A stretch of 34,790 nucleotides of DNA from Nocardiopsis coralli (GTDB taxonomy: Bacteria > Actinomycetota > Actinomycetes > Streptosporangiales > Streptosporangiaceae). The notes under the pieces are model-generated. The model did not search any database, had not been told where the DNA came from, and saw only the letters and a list, made by a program, of their open reading frames with translations. The first letter of the stretch is position 1; every line of letters begins with the position of its first letter. Below, piece by piece: positions 27,925 through 34,790 of the stretch. The translations under genes were made by a program, and so were the position numbers. The DNA lies in the NCBI RefSeq assembly GCF_014892575.1, contig NZ_JADBGI010000007.1, forward strand, positions 247,629 through 282,418. The letters are read 5' to 3'.

Positions 27925-27930
27925 TAGAAT
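27925..27930 (+). promoter_or_regulatory. candidate -10 box of the phosphatase gene
   Basis: TAGAAT is a close -10 match. It gives a leader of about 75 nt that contains the 10-bp palindrome GGAACGTTCC. Confidence 0.4.
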
Positions 27931-28010
27931 GAACCGATCGGAACGTTCCCAACGGGTGGCCGCGTCAGACGCGGGTGTGACGTCCGAGACGACATGAGGA
28001 TGAGTCATAC

Positions 28011-30026
28011 GTGAACCGAATGCGCGCCTCAGGCGATGACTCCGAAACCGTGCTCGCGGGAGCGTTCGAACACGCTCCCGAACCGATGGTGCTCTCCCGC
28101 ACCGACGGGACCGTCGTGCGCGCCAACGGGGCCTTCGCCGACCTCTTCGGGGACCCGGCTGCGCTGCACGGGCGTGTGTGGCACGAACTCCTCGAGGGCG
28201 ACGACGCCCAACGCGGTGCGGCCCTGCACGCCGAGGCGCTGAACGGCCACTGGGGACGCCGGGTGCGCCTGAGCCTGGCCCCCGCAGGGCGCTCCGCCCG
28301 CATGGCCGAGGTCGAGCTGCGCCCGGTGCCCGAACAGGACCGCCTCGTCGTCCTCACCCACCTGCTCTCCCCGGAGGAGACCGACCTGCGCGTGGTCGGC
28401 GAGCTGCGCACCGACAACTCCGACTCCGTGCTGTGGAGCCTGGACCTGAGTACCGGTTACCTGCGTGAACTCTTCGGTCCCACCCCGCTCGGCGCCCTTC
28501 TGGCCGGCAACGAACCCGAGCTCGAGCGCATCCTCGAACGTGTCCACCCCGACGACGTCGCCCGCGTGCGCGACGCCATCGCCGGCGCCTTCGAGGGCCG
28601 CAACTACGAACAGCGCTTCCGGGTCTTCGACCGCCTCGGGGACGAACGCTCCCTGCACGTGCGGGCCCGTTTCGTGGCCGGCGAGCCCGACCGGCTCGTG
28701 GGCATCGTCGACGACGTCACCGAGCACGTGCAGCTCGTGCGCCGCTTGGCCGACCGCCGCCGCACCGAGGCCGAGCACGGGCGCCTGGTGACCGAGCTGT
28801 CCTCCAAACTGGTCTCCGCGACCACCGTCGACGAAGTCATGGACCTGCTCAGCGAGGAGTTCCTGCCGATCTTCGGCGGGTACCACGCCGTCGCCCTGTA
28901 CGTGGAGAACGGCCTGCTGCGCACCTCGCCCAGCGCCCGCGAGCGCGGGAACACCGAGAACATAGACGGCCGCCGGGCCGACGACACCGACTACCCGATG
29001 GGTGCGGTCATCCAGGACCGCCAGCCGCGTTTCTTCGAGAGCCGCGCCGAGGTCGTCAGCCGCTTCCCGTCCGCCGTCGAGCTGCTGCGCAGCACCGCGG
29101 GCAAGGCCCAGGCCTGGGCGACCGTGCCGATCTTCGGCGACAGCAGGATCGCGCTCGGCGTGTGGCAGATGGTCTGGGACCGCCCCCACCACGCCAGCCG
29201 CGACGAGCGCGCCCTCATGCTCACCTTCGCCGGGCTGGCCGGGCAGGCCCTGCAGCGCATCAAGGCCCAGCAGGCCGAGCTCGAACTCGCCGACGCGGTG
29301 CAGCGGCGCATGCTGCCCCGCCAGGTGGCGAGCTTCCCCGACATGGACATCGCCACCAAGTACCTGCCCTCGCGCGCGGACTGGCGCATCTGCGGTGACT
29401 TCTACGACGTCATCGAACTGCCCGAGAACAAGGTCGGCCTGCTCGTGGGCGACGTGCAGGGCCACGGTGTGGAGGCCGCGGCCGCGATGGGCCAGATCCG
29501 TGTGGCCTTCCGCGCCTACGCCACGAACCAGTCCGACCCCGGTGTGGTGCTCGGCGAGACCAACCGCCTGCTCACCGACACCGGGGAAATCGTCTTCGCC
29601 ACCTGCGGATACCTCGTGGTCGACCGGGAGACCGGCGTCATGCAGGCCGCCTGGGCGGGCCAGCCCCCCATGGTCCTGGCCGCCGGCGGGGGTTACCGCG
29701 TCTGGGAACCGGAGACGGGGCCGCCCCTGGGCGTGATGCCCGACACCGAGTACACCGTCACCACCAGCGTGCTCGCCCCCGACACCACCCTTCTGCTGTG
29801 CTCCGACGGCCTCGTCGAGAGCTCCGACGTCACCATGCAGGACGGACTCGCCGCGGTCGGGCAGGCGCTCTCGGAGCACGCGGCCAACCCCAAGGAGGCC
29901 GCGCACGTGCTCGCCGACATGGCACCCGCCGGCCGCGGCGACGACATCGCGCTCCTGATCACCCGCATGACCCGGTCGGTGCCCAGCGACCCGGAGACCT
30001 TCTCCACGGCCGTCCCCGCGACCTGA
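28011..30026 (+). CDS. PAS-PAS-GAF-SpoIIE (PP2C) sensor phosphatase
   Basis: This 671-residue soluble signalling phosphatase begins with PAS domain 1, about residues 12-120 ([25 protein letters not shown]). PAS domain 2 is about 140-245 ([18 protein letters not shown] ... [19 protein letters not shown]). The GAF domain is about 265-420. A short helix ([14 protein letters not shown]) leads to the SpoIIE domain. Catalytic metal-binding Asp residues lie in ICGDFYDV (D463) and GDVQGHG (D481), with [10 protein letters not shown] and [10 protein letters not shown]. Such proteins dephosphorylate anti-sigma-factor antagonists; no partner gene is nearby. The start is GTG 28011, or ATG 28020. rarA follows after 34 bp. 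Confidence 0.92.
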   Translation: MNRMRASGDDSETVLAGAFEHAPEPMVLSRTDGTVVRANGAFADLFGDPAALHGRVWHELLEGDDAQRGAALHAEALNGHWGRRVRLSLAPAGRSARMAEVELRPVPEQDRLVVLTHLLSPEETDLRVVGELRTDNSDSVLWSLDLSTGYLRELFGPTPLGALLAGNEPELERILERVHPDDVARVRDAIAGAFEGRNYEQRFRVFDRLGDERSLHVRARFVAGEPDRLVGIVDDVTEHVQLVRRLADRRRTEAEHGRLVTELSSKLVSATTVDEVMDLLSEEFLPIFGGYHAVALYVENGLLRTSPSARERGNTENIDGRRADDTDYPMGAVIQDRQPRFFESRAEVVSRFPSAVELLRSTAGKAQAWATVPIFGDSRIALGVWQMVWDRPHHASRDERALMLTFAGLAGQALQRIKAQQAELELADAVQRRMLPRQVASFPDMDIATKYLPSRADWRICGDFYDVIELPENKVGLLVGDVQGHGVEAAAAMGQIRVAFRAYATNQSDPGVVLGETNRLLTDTGEIVFATCGYLVVDRETGVMQAAWAGQPPMVLAAGGGYRVWEPETGPPLGVMPDTEYTVTTSVLAPDTTLLLCSDGLVESSDVTMQDGLAAVGQALSEHAANPKEAAHVLADMAPAGRGDDIALLITRMTRSVPSDPETFSTAVPAT

Positions 30027-30049
30027 CGCGCCGGGCGCACGCCTCGCCT

Positions 30050-30055
30050 ACGCTG
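30050..30055 (+). promoter_or_regulatory. -10 box of rarA (leaderless)
   Basis: TACGCT ends 5 nt before GTG 30061. The GGAGG between them abuts the start codon and is too close to act as a ribosome binding site, which favours a leaderless message. Confidence 0.4.
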
Positions 30056-30060
30056 GAGGG

Positions 30061-31392
30061 GTGTCCGAAACACTGTTCGACGACGCCGGGGCCGAGGCCG
30101 CCAAGGTCCAGGAACCCCTGGCCGTCCGCATGCGACCGCGCGACCTCGACGAGGTCGCGGGCCAACGCCACCTGCTGGGCGAGGGCAGCCCCCTGCGCCG
30201 CCTGGTCGAGGACGACGCACCCATGTCGGTGTTCCTGTGGGGGCCGCCCGGGACCGGCAAGACCACCCTGGCCAGTGTCGTCAGCCGGGTCACACAGCGC
30301 CGCTTCGTCGAGCTGTCCGCCGTCAACGCCGGCGTCAAGGACGTCCGCACGGTCGTGGACGAGGCCCGGCGGCGCCTGGGCATGCACGGCACCCGCACCC
30401 TGCTCTTCGTCGACGAGGTGCACCGCTTCAACAAGACCCAGCAGGACGCCCTCCTGCCGGCGGTCGAGAACCGCTGGGTGAGCTTCATCGGAGCCACGAC
30501 CGAGAACCCGTTCTTCTCCGTGGTCAGCCCGCTGCTGTCGCGTTCGCTGCTGCTGACCCTGGAGTCCCTCGAGGACGACGACGTGCGCCTGCTCCTGCAG
30601 CGCGCCCTGGCCGACGAACGCGGTCTCGACGGCGGATACGAGCTCACCGAGGACGCCACCGAACACGTGGTGCGCCTGGCCGGGGGAGACGGCCGCCGGT
30701 CCCTGACCTACCTCGAGGCGGCCGCGCTCGTGGCCGGCCCCGCACAGGACGGTCCCCGCACCATCACCGCCGAGGACGTCGAGCGCGCCGTGGACCGCCA
30801 CGCCGTGCGCTACGACCGCTCCGGCGACCAGCACTACGACGTCATCAGCGCCTTCATCAAGAGCATGCGGGGCAGCGACCCCGACGCCGCACTGCACTAC
30901 CTGGCGCGCATGATCGAGGCGGGGGAGGACCCGCGCTTCATCGCCCGCCGGCTCGTCGTGCACGCCAGCGAGGACGTCGGCATGGCCGACCCCACCGCCC
31001 TGCAGACCGCGGTGGCCGCGGCCCAGTCCGTGGAACTCATCGGTCTGCCCGAGGCACGCATCAACCTCGCCCAAGCCGTGATCCACATCAGCCTGGCGCC
31101 CAAGTCCAACGCCGTGATCACCGCGATCGACGAGGCCATGGCGGATGTGCGCGCGGGCCGCGCCGGGGCAGTGCCCGCACACCTGCGCGACGGCCACTAC
31201 AAGGGCGCCGCCGACCTCGGCCACGGCAAGGGGTACCGCTACGCCCACGACTACCCGGGCGGGGTCGCCCCCCAGCAGCACGCACCCGAGGGTCTTACCG
31301 AACGCGAGTACTACCGGCCCACCGGACACGGCACCGAACGCCGGTTCTCCGAGGTGCTGTCCCGCATCAAGGGTGTGCTGCGCGGCGGCTGA
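30061..31392 (+). CDS. rarA: replication-associated recombination protein RarA (MgsA/WRNIP1 family)
   Basis: This 443-residue AAA+ ATPase acts at stalled replication forks. The N-terminal [29 protein letters not shown] is typical. Walker A is [12 protein letters not shown] and Walker B is [12 protein letters not shown]. Sensor 1 is [11 protein letters not shown], and arginine-finger region [10 protein letters not shown] follows. The C-terminal tetramerisation region includes [38 protein letters not shown] and [15 protein letters not shown]. It is full length and complete. It is 34 bp after the phosphatase but probably has its own leaderless promoter. In the Streptomyces order I recall, rpsD follows; here a pseudokinase gene on the other strand does. 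Confidence 0.96.
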   Translation: MSETLFDDAGAEAAKVQEPLAVRMRPRDLDEVAGQRHLLGEGSPLRRLVEDDAPMSVFLWGPPGTGKTTLASVVSRVTQRRFVELSAVNAGVKDVRTVVDEARRRLGMHGTRTLLFVDEVHRFNKTQQDALLPAVENRWVSFIGATTENPFFSVVSPLLSRSLLLTLESLEDDDVRLLLQRALADERGLDGGYELTEDATEHVVRLAGGDGRRSLTYLEAAALVAGPAQDGPRTITAEDVERAVDRHAVRYDRSGDQHYDVISAFIKSMRGSDPDAALHYLARMIEAGEDPRFIARRLVVHASEDVGMADPTALQTAVAAAQSVELIGLPEARINLAQAVIHISLAPKSNAVITAIDEAMADVRAGRAGAVPAHLRDGHYKGAADLGHGKGYRYAHDYPGGVAPQQHAPEGLTEREYYRPTGHGTERRFSEVLSRIKGVLRGG

Positions 31393-31406
31393 GAGCGCCC
31401 CCGGCG

Positions 31407-31433
31407 CCGGGGTGTGCACCGCGCACACCCCGG
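31407..31433. terminator. bidirectional terminator between rarA and the pseudokinase gene
   Basis: CCGGGGTGTGC and GCACACCCCGG form a perfect 11-bp stem with loop ACCGC between the convergent stops at 31392 and 31444. Confidence 0.7.
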
Positions 31434-31443
31434 GACGGGACGG

Positions 31444-32991
31444 TCAGTCGGTGAAGACCTCGGTGATCTGCACGATCTCGCGGGGGCCGTCGCCCTCCAT
31501 CGATTCTTCGTCGAAGGTGACCTCGAGGATCATCACCGGGCCCCAGGACAGGTAGTCGACGAACTCCTCCGCGGTGATCTCGAGGGTGCCGCGGAAGTCG
31601 TCGTCGATGTGGACGTCGTCGGGCGCGGTGCAGAACTTCGCGCACAGCACCTCGGCGTCGGGGTCGATCTCGGCCTCGCCCGGTTCGCCGGCCTCGTCCC
31701 ACTCCGACGCCCAGTACTCGTGCGTCGGCGCGCCCTGGTCGCGGATCGGGGTGTCGTCGCGGTCGACCGGTGTGTAGACGTAGGGGCCCTCCTCCGGGTC
31801 CTCCTGCTCGGAGGGGTCGAGCCGGACCACGATCGTGGTCTCCTCCTCTTCCTCCTCCTGGGCCTCCTGCGCCGCGTCCGCGGCCGCCTCGGCCGAGGGC
31901 TCGTCGTCTGCGGGCGAGGGCAGGATCCGCCCCACACCCCACACGCCGGTTCCGATCAGGGCCAGGGCCAGCACGGCCGTCCCCGCGGCGAACAGGAGAC
32001 GTGTGGGGCGCTTGCCGGCCATGTGGCCCTCCAGGCGCACCACCTCCGGGATCCGGGCCGGGGGTTCGATGGCGTGCCACTCGCGCTCCAGGATCCGGGA
32101 GATCTCCTCGCGGCCGGGCTGCTGGGCGTCGGCGTTGTGCTCGGCCTGCCAGACCGCGATCACCGCGCCCACGACCTCGCGCAGGCTCGGCCGCCGGTCG
32201 GGGTCGGGGTCCAGCGCGCGCCCCACCATCGGACGCAGTCCCGGGGCCAGGTCCGCGAGGTCGAAGGAACCGTCGGCGGCGCGCTCGGCGATCTCGTCCG
32301 CCTCGCCCGTGCCGAACGGCAGCCGTCCCGTTCCGGCGAAGGCGACCACCGCGCCCCAGGCGAAGACGTCGGCGGCGGGGGAGGGGGCGCCGCCCCGGTA
32401 GCGCTCCGGGCTGAGCCAGGTGGCGCCGTGTCCGCGCATCCGCGAGGCGGAGGGCGCCACCGCGCAGTCCATGATGTGCGGGCCGTCCGGGCCCAGCATG
32501 ACCTCGCTGGGGCGCAGCGCCCCGTGCGAGACCGAACGTGCGTGCAGGACGCTCAGGCCCTCGGCCAGCCCGACGGCCAGGGCGATGAGTTTGCCGCTGC
32601 CCAGCCCTCCGCGTTTGGTGACGTAGTGGGACAGGCGTTCCCCGGCCGTGTAGGGCATGGCCAGCCACGGCGGGTTCGCGTCGGTGTCGTGCACCAGGGG
32701 TGTGACCACACGGGCGGAGTCGATCCCGGCCAACGAACGCAGCCTGCGGGTCAGGGCCGGGTAGGTGGAGGGGTCCTCCAACTCGGGGGAGGTGAGGGTC
32801 TTGACCGCGACCAGGCGCTCGCCGACGTTCGGGGAGGACACGTCGACCGCCGCGTAGACGGTGCCCGTGCCGCCCTGACCCAACCGGCCCAGGACCAGGT
32901 ACGGGCCGATTCTCGACGGGTCGTCCGGATACAGCGGGGCCAGGCCCGGAGGGACCAGTACGGAGATCTCACGGGGAGAACGAGGGCTCAT
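31444..32991 (-). CDS. single-pass transmembrane Ser/Thr kinase-like protein, probable pseudokinase
   Basis: This 515-residue protein has an N-terminal kinase fold (about residues 29-285), a charged juxtamembrane segment, a membrane helix (LLFAAGTAVLALALIGTGVW, about 332-351), an Asp/Glu-rich linker and an extracellular domain of about 130 residues with LCAKFCTAPDD. The Gly loop LGQGGTG (37-43), Lys64 in VAVKTL and the APE-like SPERY are kept. The catalytic loop reads HGALRPSE (156-163) where active kinases have HRDLKPEN: the catalytic Asp is Ala158, Lys is Arg160 and the metal-binding Asn is Glu163. DFG is DCA (175-177). It probably binds nucleotide or partners without phosphorylating. ATG 32991 has AGGA upstream. 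Confidence 0.88.
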   Translation of the reverse strand: MSPRSPREISVLVPPGLAPLYPDDPSRIGPYLVLGRLGQGGTGTVYAAVDVSSPNVGERLVAVKTLTSPELEDPSTYPALTRRLRSLAGIDSARVVTPLVHDTDANPPWLAMPYTAGERLSHYVTKRGGLGSGKLIALAVGLAEGLSVLHARSVSHGALRPSEVMLGPDGPHIMDCAVAPSASRMRGHGATWLSPERYRGGAPSPAADVFAWGAVVAFAGTGRLPFGTGEADEIAERAADGSFDLADLAPGLRPMVGRALDPDPDRRPSLREVVGAVIAVWQAEHNADAQQPGREEISRILEREWHAIEPPARIPEVVRLEGHMAGKRPTRLLFAAGTAVLALALIGTGVWGVGRILPSPADDEPSAEAAADAAQEAQEEEEEETTIVVRLDPSEQEDPEEGPYVYTPVDRDDTPIRDQGAPTHEYWASEWDEAGEPGEAEIDPDAEVLCAKFCTAPDDVHIDDDFRGTLEITAEEFVDYLSWGPVMILEVTFDEESMEGDGPREIVQITEVFTD

Positions 32992-33036
32992 GGGGATCCT
33001 GTCGGTGCTTCAGGGGCGGCCGTCAGTGGGGGGAGT

Positions 33037-33063
33037 GTCCGGACATCGTAGTGAAGTCCGGAC
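33037..33063. promoter_or_regulatory. paired 8-bp palindromes over the pseudokinase promoter
   Basis: GTCCGGAC occurs at 33037-33044 and again at 33056-33063, 19 bp apart. Between them lies a minus-strand -10-like TACGAT (33050-33045). A shorter variant (TTCCGGAC) occurs at 33157-33164. The arrangement looks like an operator for a dimeric regulator. Confidence 0.4.
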
Positions 33064-33129
33064 GGAGTGGGGACTCCACCCGATGTGTCGATTGTCCTGC
33101 CCGAGTCGGCGGCCGTCGATCCCTCGAGG

Positions 33130-33162
33130 CCGGAACGGAACCCGAACGTGAGGTGGTTCCGG
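33130..33162. repeat. inverted repeat upstream of the DUF948 gene
   Basis: CCGGAAC (33130-33136) and GTTCCGG (33156-33162) are perfect 7-bp arms with a 19-bp spacer. The 368-bp divergent region (32992-33359) otherwise holds the paired palindromes and a -10-like TAGGGT (33222-33227), with no gene. Confidence 0.35.
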
Positions 33163-33221
33163 ACAACCGTTGCGGACGTTCCCGGTGGCGTGCCGACACT
33201 GCTCCCCGGCGGCGGACGCGA

Positions 33222-33227
33222 TAGGGT
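33222..33227 (+). promoter_or_regulatory. candidate -10 box of the DUF948-DUF6167 pair
   Basis: TAGGGT followed by CGG. The same TAGGGTCGG occurs before the last gene of the window (34074-34082). The leader to ATG 33360 would be about 125 nt. Confidence 0.3.
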
Positions 33228-33359
33228 CGGCCGAAAATCGGCCCGGCCCGCAACCCTTGGCGGGCGGCCGAGGGCGTGGGAGGCCCGGACGGGCGCGACC
33301 GGACGCCACCCCCAGGGCCCACCCTCCACTTCAACCCTCAACCTGCCTACGGAGTCACC

Positions 33360-33755
33360 ATGCTGACCGGAGGAGAGGTCGCCGCGCTCGTCGCCGCGGT
33401 GGTCTGGGCGGTGTTGGCCACCTTCCTGTGCGTGGCCCTCGTCAAACTCATCAAGCTCATCAACGCGGCGACCCGTGTCGTCTCCGACATGGGCGACCGC
33501 ACACCGCCGCTCCTGGAGGACATGTCCTCCACCGTCGAGCGCGCCAACACCTCGCTGGAGCGGGTGGAGGAGATCACCGCGAACATGCAGTCCTCCTCGG
33601 AGGACGTCTCCACCATGACCGCGCTGACCCGCTCGGTCTTCACCGGGCCGCTGGTCAAGATCGCCTCGTTCAGTTACGCGGTCCGCCGGGTGATGGGCCA
33701 GCGCCGCACCCTCGCCCTGGTGCGTACGCGCAAGCGCAAGGAGGAGAGCCGGTGA
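33360..33755 (+). CDS. DUF948 membrane-anchored protein
   Basis: This 131-residue protein has one N-terminal membrane helix (VAALVAAVVWAVLATFLCVALVKLIKLI) and a helical cytoplasmic or coiled-coil part (DMSSTVERANTSLERVEEIT) that repeats the methyl-accepting-like 'AN..LER' pattern of DUF948. A basic tail follows. The function is unknown. ATG 33360 is chosen over an upstream in-frame start (33276) because GGAG lies 6 bp upstream and the membrane helix then starts at residue 7. It overlaps the next gene by one base and is conserved next to it in actinobacteria. Confidence 0.88.
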   Translation: MLTGGEVAALVAAVVWAVLATFLCVALVKLIKLINAATRVVSDMGDRTPPLLEDMSSTVERANTSLERVEEITANMQSSSEDVSTMTALTRSVFTGPLVKIASFSYAVRRVMGQRRTLALVRTRKRKEESR

Positions 33756-34015
33756 TGCGCCGCCTGTTCTACCTCGCCGCCGGTGCCGCCGTGGGCGGTT
33801 ACGTCGTCCACCGCGTGGAGCGCGCCCGGCGTGCGCTCACCCCCGGCGGGATCGCCCAGCGGGTGGAGGGCCAGGTGACCGAGTACAAAGGTGCGCTCCG
33901 CGAGCTCAACGAGGACCTGGCCGGCGCCGTGCGCGACCAGGAGGAGGAGCTCCTGCGCAGGTACGCGCCCCGTGAGCGCGGCCGCAGCCTCACCGGGGGC
34001 GACGGCGCGAACTGA
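33755..34015 (+). CDS. DUF6167-type small protein
   Basis: This 86-residue protein reads RRLFYLAAGAAVGGYVVHRVERARRALTPGGIAQRV, a short hydrophobic segment followed by an amphipathic helical region (LRELNEDLAGAVRDQEEELLRRY). This matches the small DUF6167 proteins I recall between the DUF948 gene and alaS in Streptomyces. The function is unknown; membrane association next to the DUF948 partner suggests a shared complex. ATG 33755 overlaps the DUF948 TGA; GTG 33752 is an alternative start. AAGGAGGAG upstream is strong. In the Streptomyces order alaS would follow; here an unrelated membrane protein does. Confidence 0.8.
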   Translation: MRRLFYLAAGAAVGGYVVHRVERARRALTPGGIAQRVEGQVTEYKGALRELNEDLAGAVRDQEEELLRRYAPRERGRSLTGGDGAN

Positions 34016-34073
34016 CCCGGCCGCGGCGCCGTTGTGTCGCGGATGTGCGATTTTGCCCGCGGCTCCCGTTTTG

Positions 34074-34079
34074 TAGGGT
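34074..34079 (+). promoter_or_regulatory. candidate -10 box of the last gene
   Basis: TAGGGT lies 52 bp upstream of ATG 34132 in a locally T-rich stretch, with TTTTGC (34051-34056) as a weak -35 at 17 bp. Confidence 0.35.
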
Positions 34080-34131
34080 CGGACCTGCTCTTTCGAGCAC
34101 TGTCCACATACACACACGGAAGGCCCGGGCG

Positions 34132-34790
34132 ATGCAGCCGCACGACCCCTACAACAACCCGGACCACGGCGGGCAGCACCCGTCGGGTCCGTATCCCCCT
34201 CAGGGGGGTGCCCACCCCTCGGGCGGATACGCCCAGCCCTCGGGTTACGGCCAGTCCGGCGGTTACCCGCCGCCATACGGTCAGCCCGGGGGCATGCCCC
34301 CCGGCCCGCCGCCCGCGGGCCCCGCGGCCACCGACCCCGCGAGCGCCAAGATGCCCGGCACCGTCATCACGGTGCGGGTGTTCATGTTCCTCGGCGGGAT
34401 CCCCGGTCTACTGCTGGGCGGGATCCTCCTCGTCGCGGGCTTCTTCTTCTCCGACCACCCTGACGTCCTGGCCGCCACTGAGGACTCCCTGCTCATCCCC
34501 TCGGGCACCTTGACCCCGGACGACGCTGCCATGCTTTTGCTCGGCGCCGGTCTGATCCCCGCCGTCTACGGTCTGATCTCGACGCTGCTGGCCTCGTTCC
34601 TGGGCAAGCGCAACGGCTTCGTCCTGTGGACCACGGTGGTGTTCCAGTCCCTGGCCGCGCTGTGGCTGGTCATCTCGCTCGTGACCTCGCCGGCGGCGTT
34701 CGTCCCGCTCGCGTTCACCGTCCTCATCATCGGTCTGATGGTGGGGTCGAAGTCGCGGGCGTTCTACAAGCCGGTGCCCCCGGGGCCCGT
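34132..34790 (+). CDS. Pro/Gly/Tyr-rich four-helix membrane protein (3' end outside window)
   Basis: This partial protein has 219 whole codons in the window. The first ~80 residues are a Pro/Gly/Tyr/Gln-rich soluble tail (HPSGPYPPQGG, YAQPSGYGQSGGYPPPYGQP). Four membrane helices follow: FMFLGGIPGLLLGGILLVAGFF, AAMLLLGAGLIPAVYGLISTL, FVLWTTVVFQSLAALWLVISLV and VPLAFTVLIIGLMVG. No domain is recognised; such tails occur on many actinobacterial membrane proteins. ATG 34132 has GGAAGG 9 bp upstream. Confidence 0.8.
   Translation, partial: MQPHDPYNNPDHGGQHPSGPYPPQGGAHPSGGYAQPSGYGQSGGYPPPYGQPGGMPPGPPPAGPAATDPASAKMPGTVITVRVFMFLGGIPGLLLGGILLVAGFFFSDHPDVLAATEDSLLIPSGTLTPDDAAMLLLGAGLIPAVYGLISTLLASFLGKRNGFVLWTTVVFQSLAALWLVISLVTSPAAFVPLAFTVLIIGLMVGSKSRAFYKPVPPGP

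Larger units (their letters stand above)
27435..28010. other. 576-bp gene-free, locally AT-richer divergent region
   Basis: I see no supportable gene between the zinc-ribbon and phosphatase genes. The first ~280 bp are unusually AT-rich for this chromosome. They hold CCGGACA/TGTCCGG arms (27534-27540 and 27547-27553) next to CCGG-TAATAAA-CCGG. Further on are a GC hairpin (27823-27845), TAGAAT (27925-27930) and the palindrome GGAACGTTCC (27943-27952). Confidence 0.5.

Noticed and set aside
27534..33063. CCGGACATC shared by the repeat near 27534 and the operator near 33038
   Set aside because: Nine GC-rich bases can recur by chance over this distance, and the spacing and arm structure differ, so I do not call a common regulator.

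Overview
The window is high-GC actinobacterial chromosome. The gene content (BldD, mIHF, class 1B PyrK/PyrD, SpoIIE-type phosphatase, DUF6167) and the protein sequences suggest a filamentous member of the Nocardiopsis/Thermobifida/Streptosporangiales group. This placement is inferred from recognisable sequences, not from a search. There is no rRNA, tRNA, CRISPR array, insertion sequence or prophage. Most of the region is conserved housekeeping synteny.

Layout. Positions 1-3.6 kb hold a 5'-complete, 3'-truncated DUF418 membrane protein (-), a polyprenyl diphosphate synthase (-), divergent metF (+), and a GNAT acetyltransferase (-) whose 3' end overlaps metF. Positions 3.6-5.0 kb hold bldD (-) with two tandem terminator hairpins. 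Between them and the acetyltransferase gene lies a gene-free stretch with a strong promoter, a perfect LexA-type SOS box and a long hairpin. Positions 5.0-15.6 kb hold the pyrimidine operon pyrR-pyrB-pyrC-carA-carB-pyrK-pyrD-pyrF. It starts with a PyrR-binding loop that buries the pyrR ribosome binding site. Positions 15.6-20.2 kb hold mihF-gmk-rpoZ-coaBC-metK. mihF is preceded by a 368-nt leader region with several palindromes and a possible structured RNA.

Positions 20.3-22.8 kb hold two convergent surface-protein genes: a membrane-anchored DUF11 protein, and an LPVTG-anchored choice-of-anchor A adhesin with a Pro/Thr/Ser stalk. They share a terminator and a near-identical 15-bp promoter-region motif. 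Positions 22.9-27.4 kb hold a DUF349 coiled-coil protein (-), an MBL-fold hydrolase (+), aspS (+) and a 46-residue zinc-ribbon microprotein (-). Positions 28.0-34.8 kb hold a PAS-PAS-GAF-SpoIIE phosphatase, rarA, a transmembrane pseudokinase (-), a DUF948/DUF6167 pair, and a Pro/Gly/Tyr-rich four-helix membrane protein cut by the window end.

How the genes work together. One continuous block makes UMP from carbamoyl phosphate. It then passes into guanylate kinase and the RNA polymerase omega subunit, and ends with coenzyme A and S-adenosylmethionine synthesis. This links nucleotide supply to growth. metF also feeds methionine and SAM. The remaining genes are surface, signalling and DNA-maintenance functions. 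Several genes start directly at a -10 box and look leaderless. The most notable non-coding signals are the SOS-box transcript near bldD, the PyrR loop, the DosR-like box and possible RNA fold before mihF, and the paired palindromes over the pseudokinase promoter.
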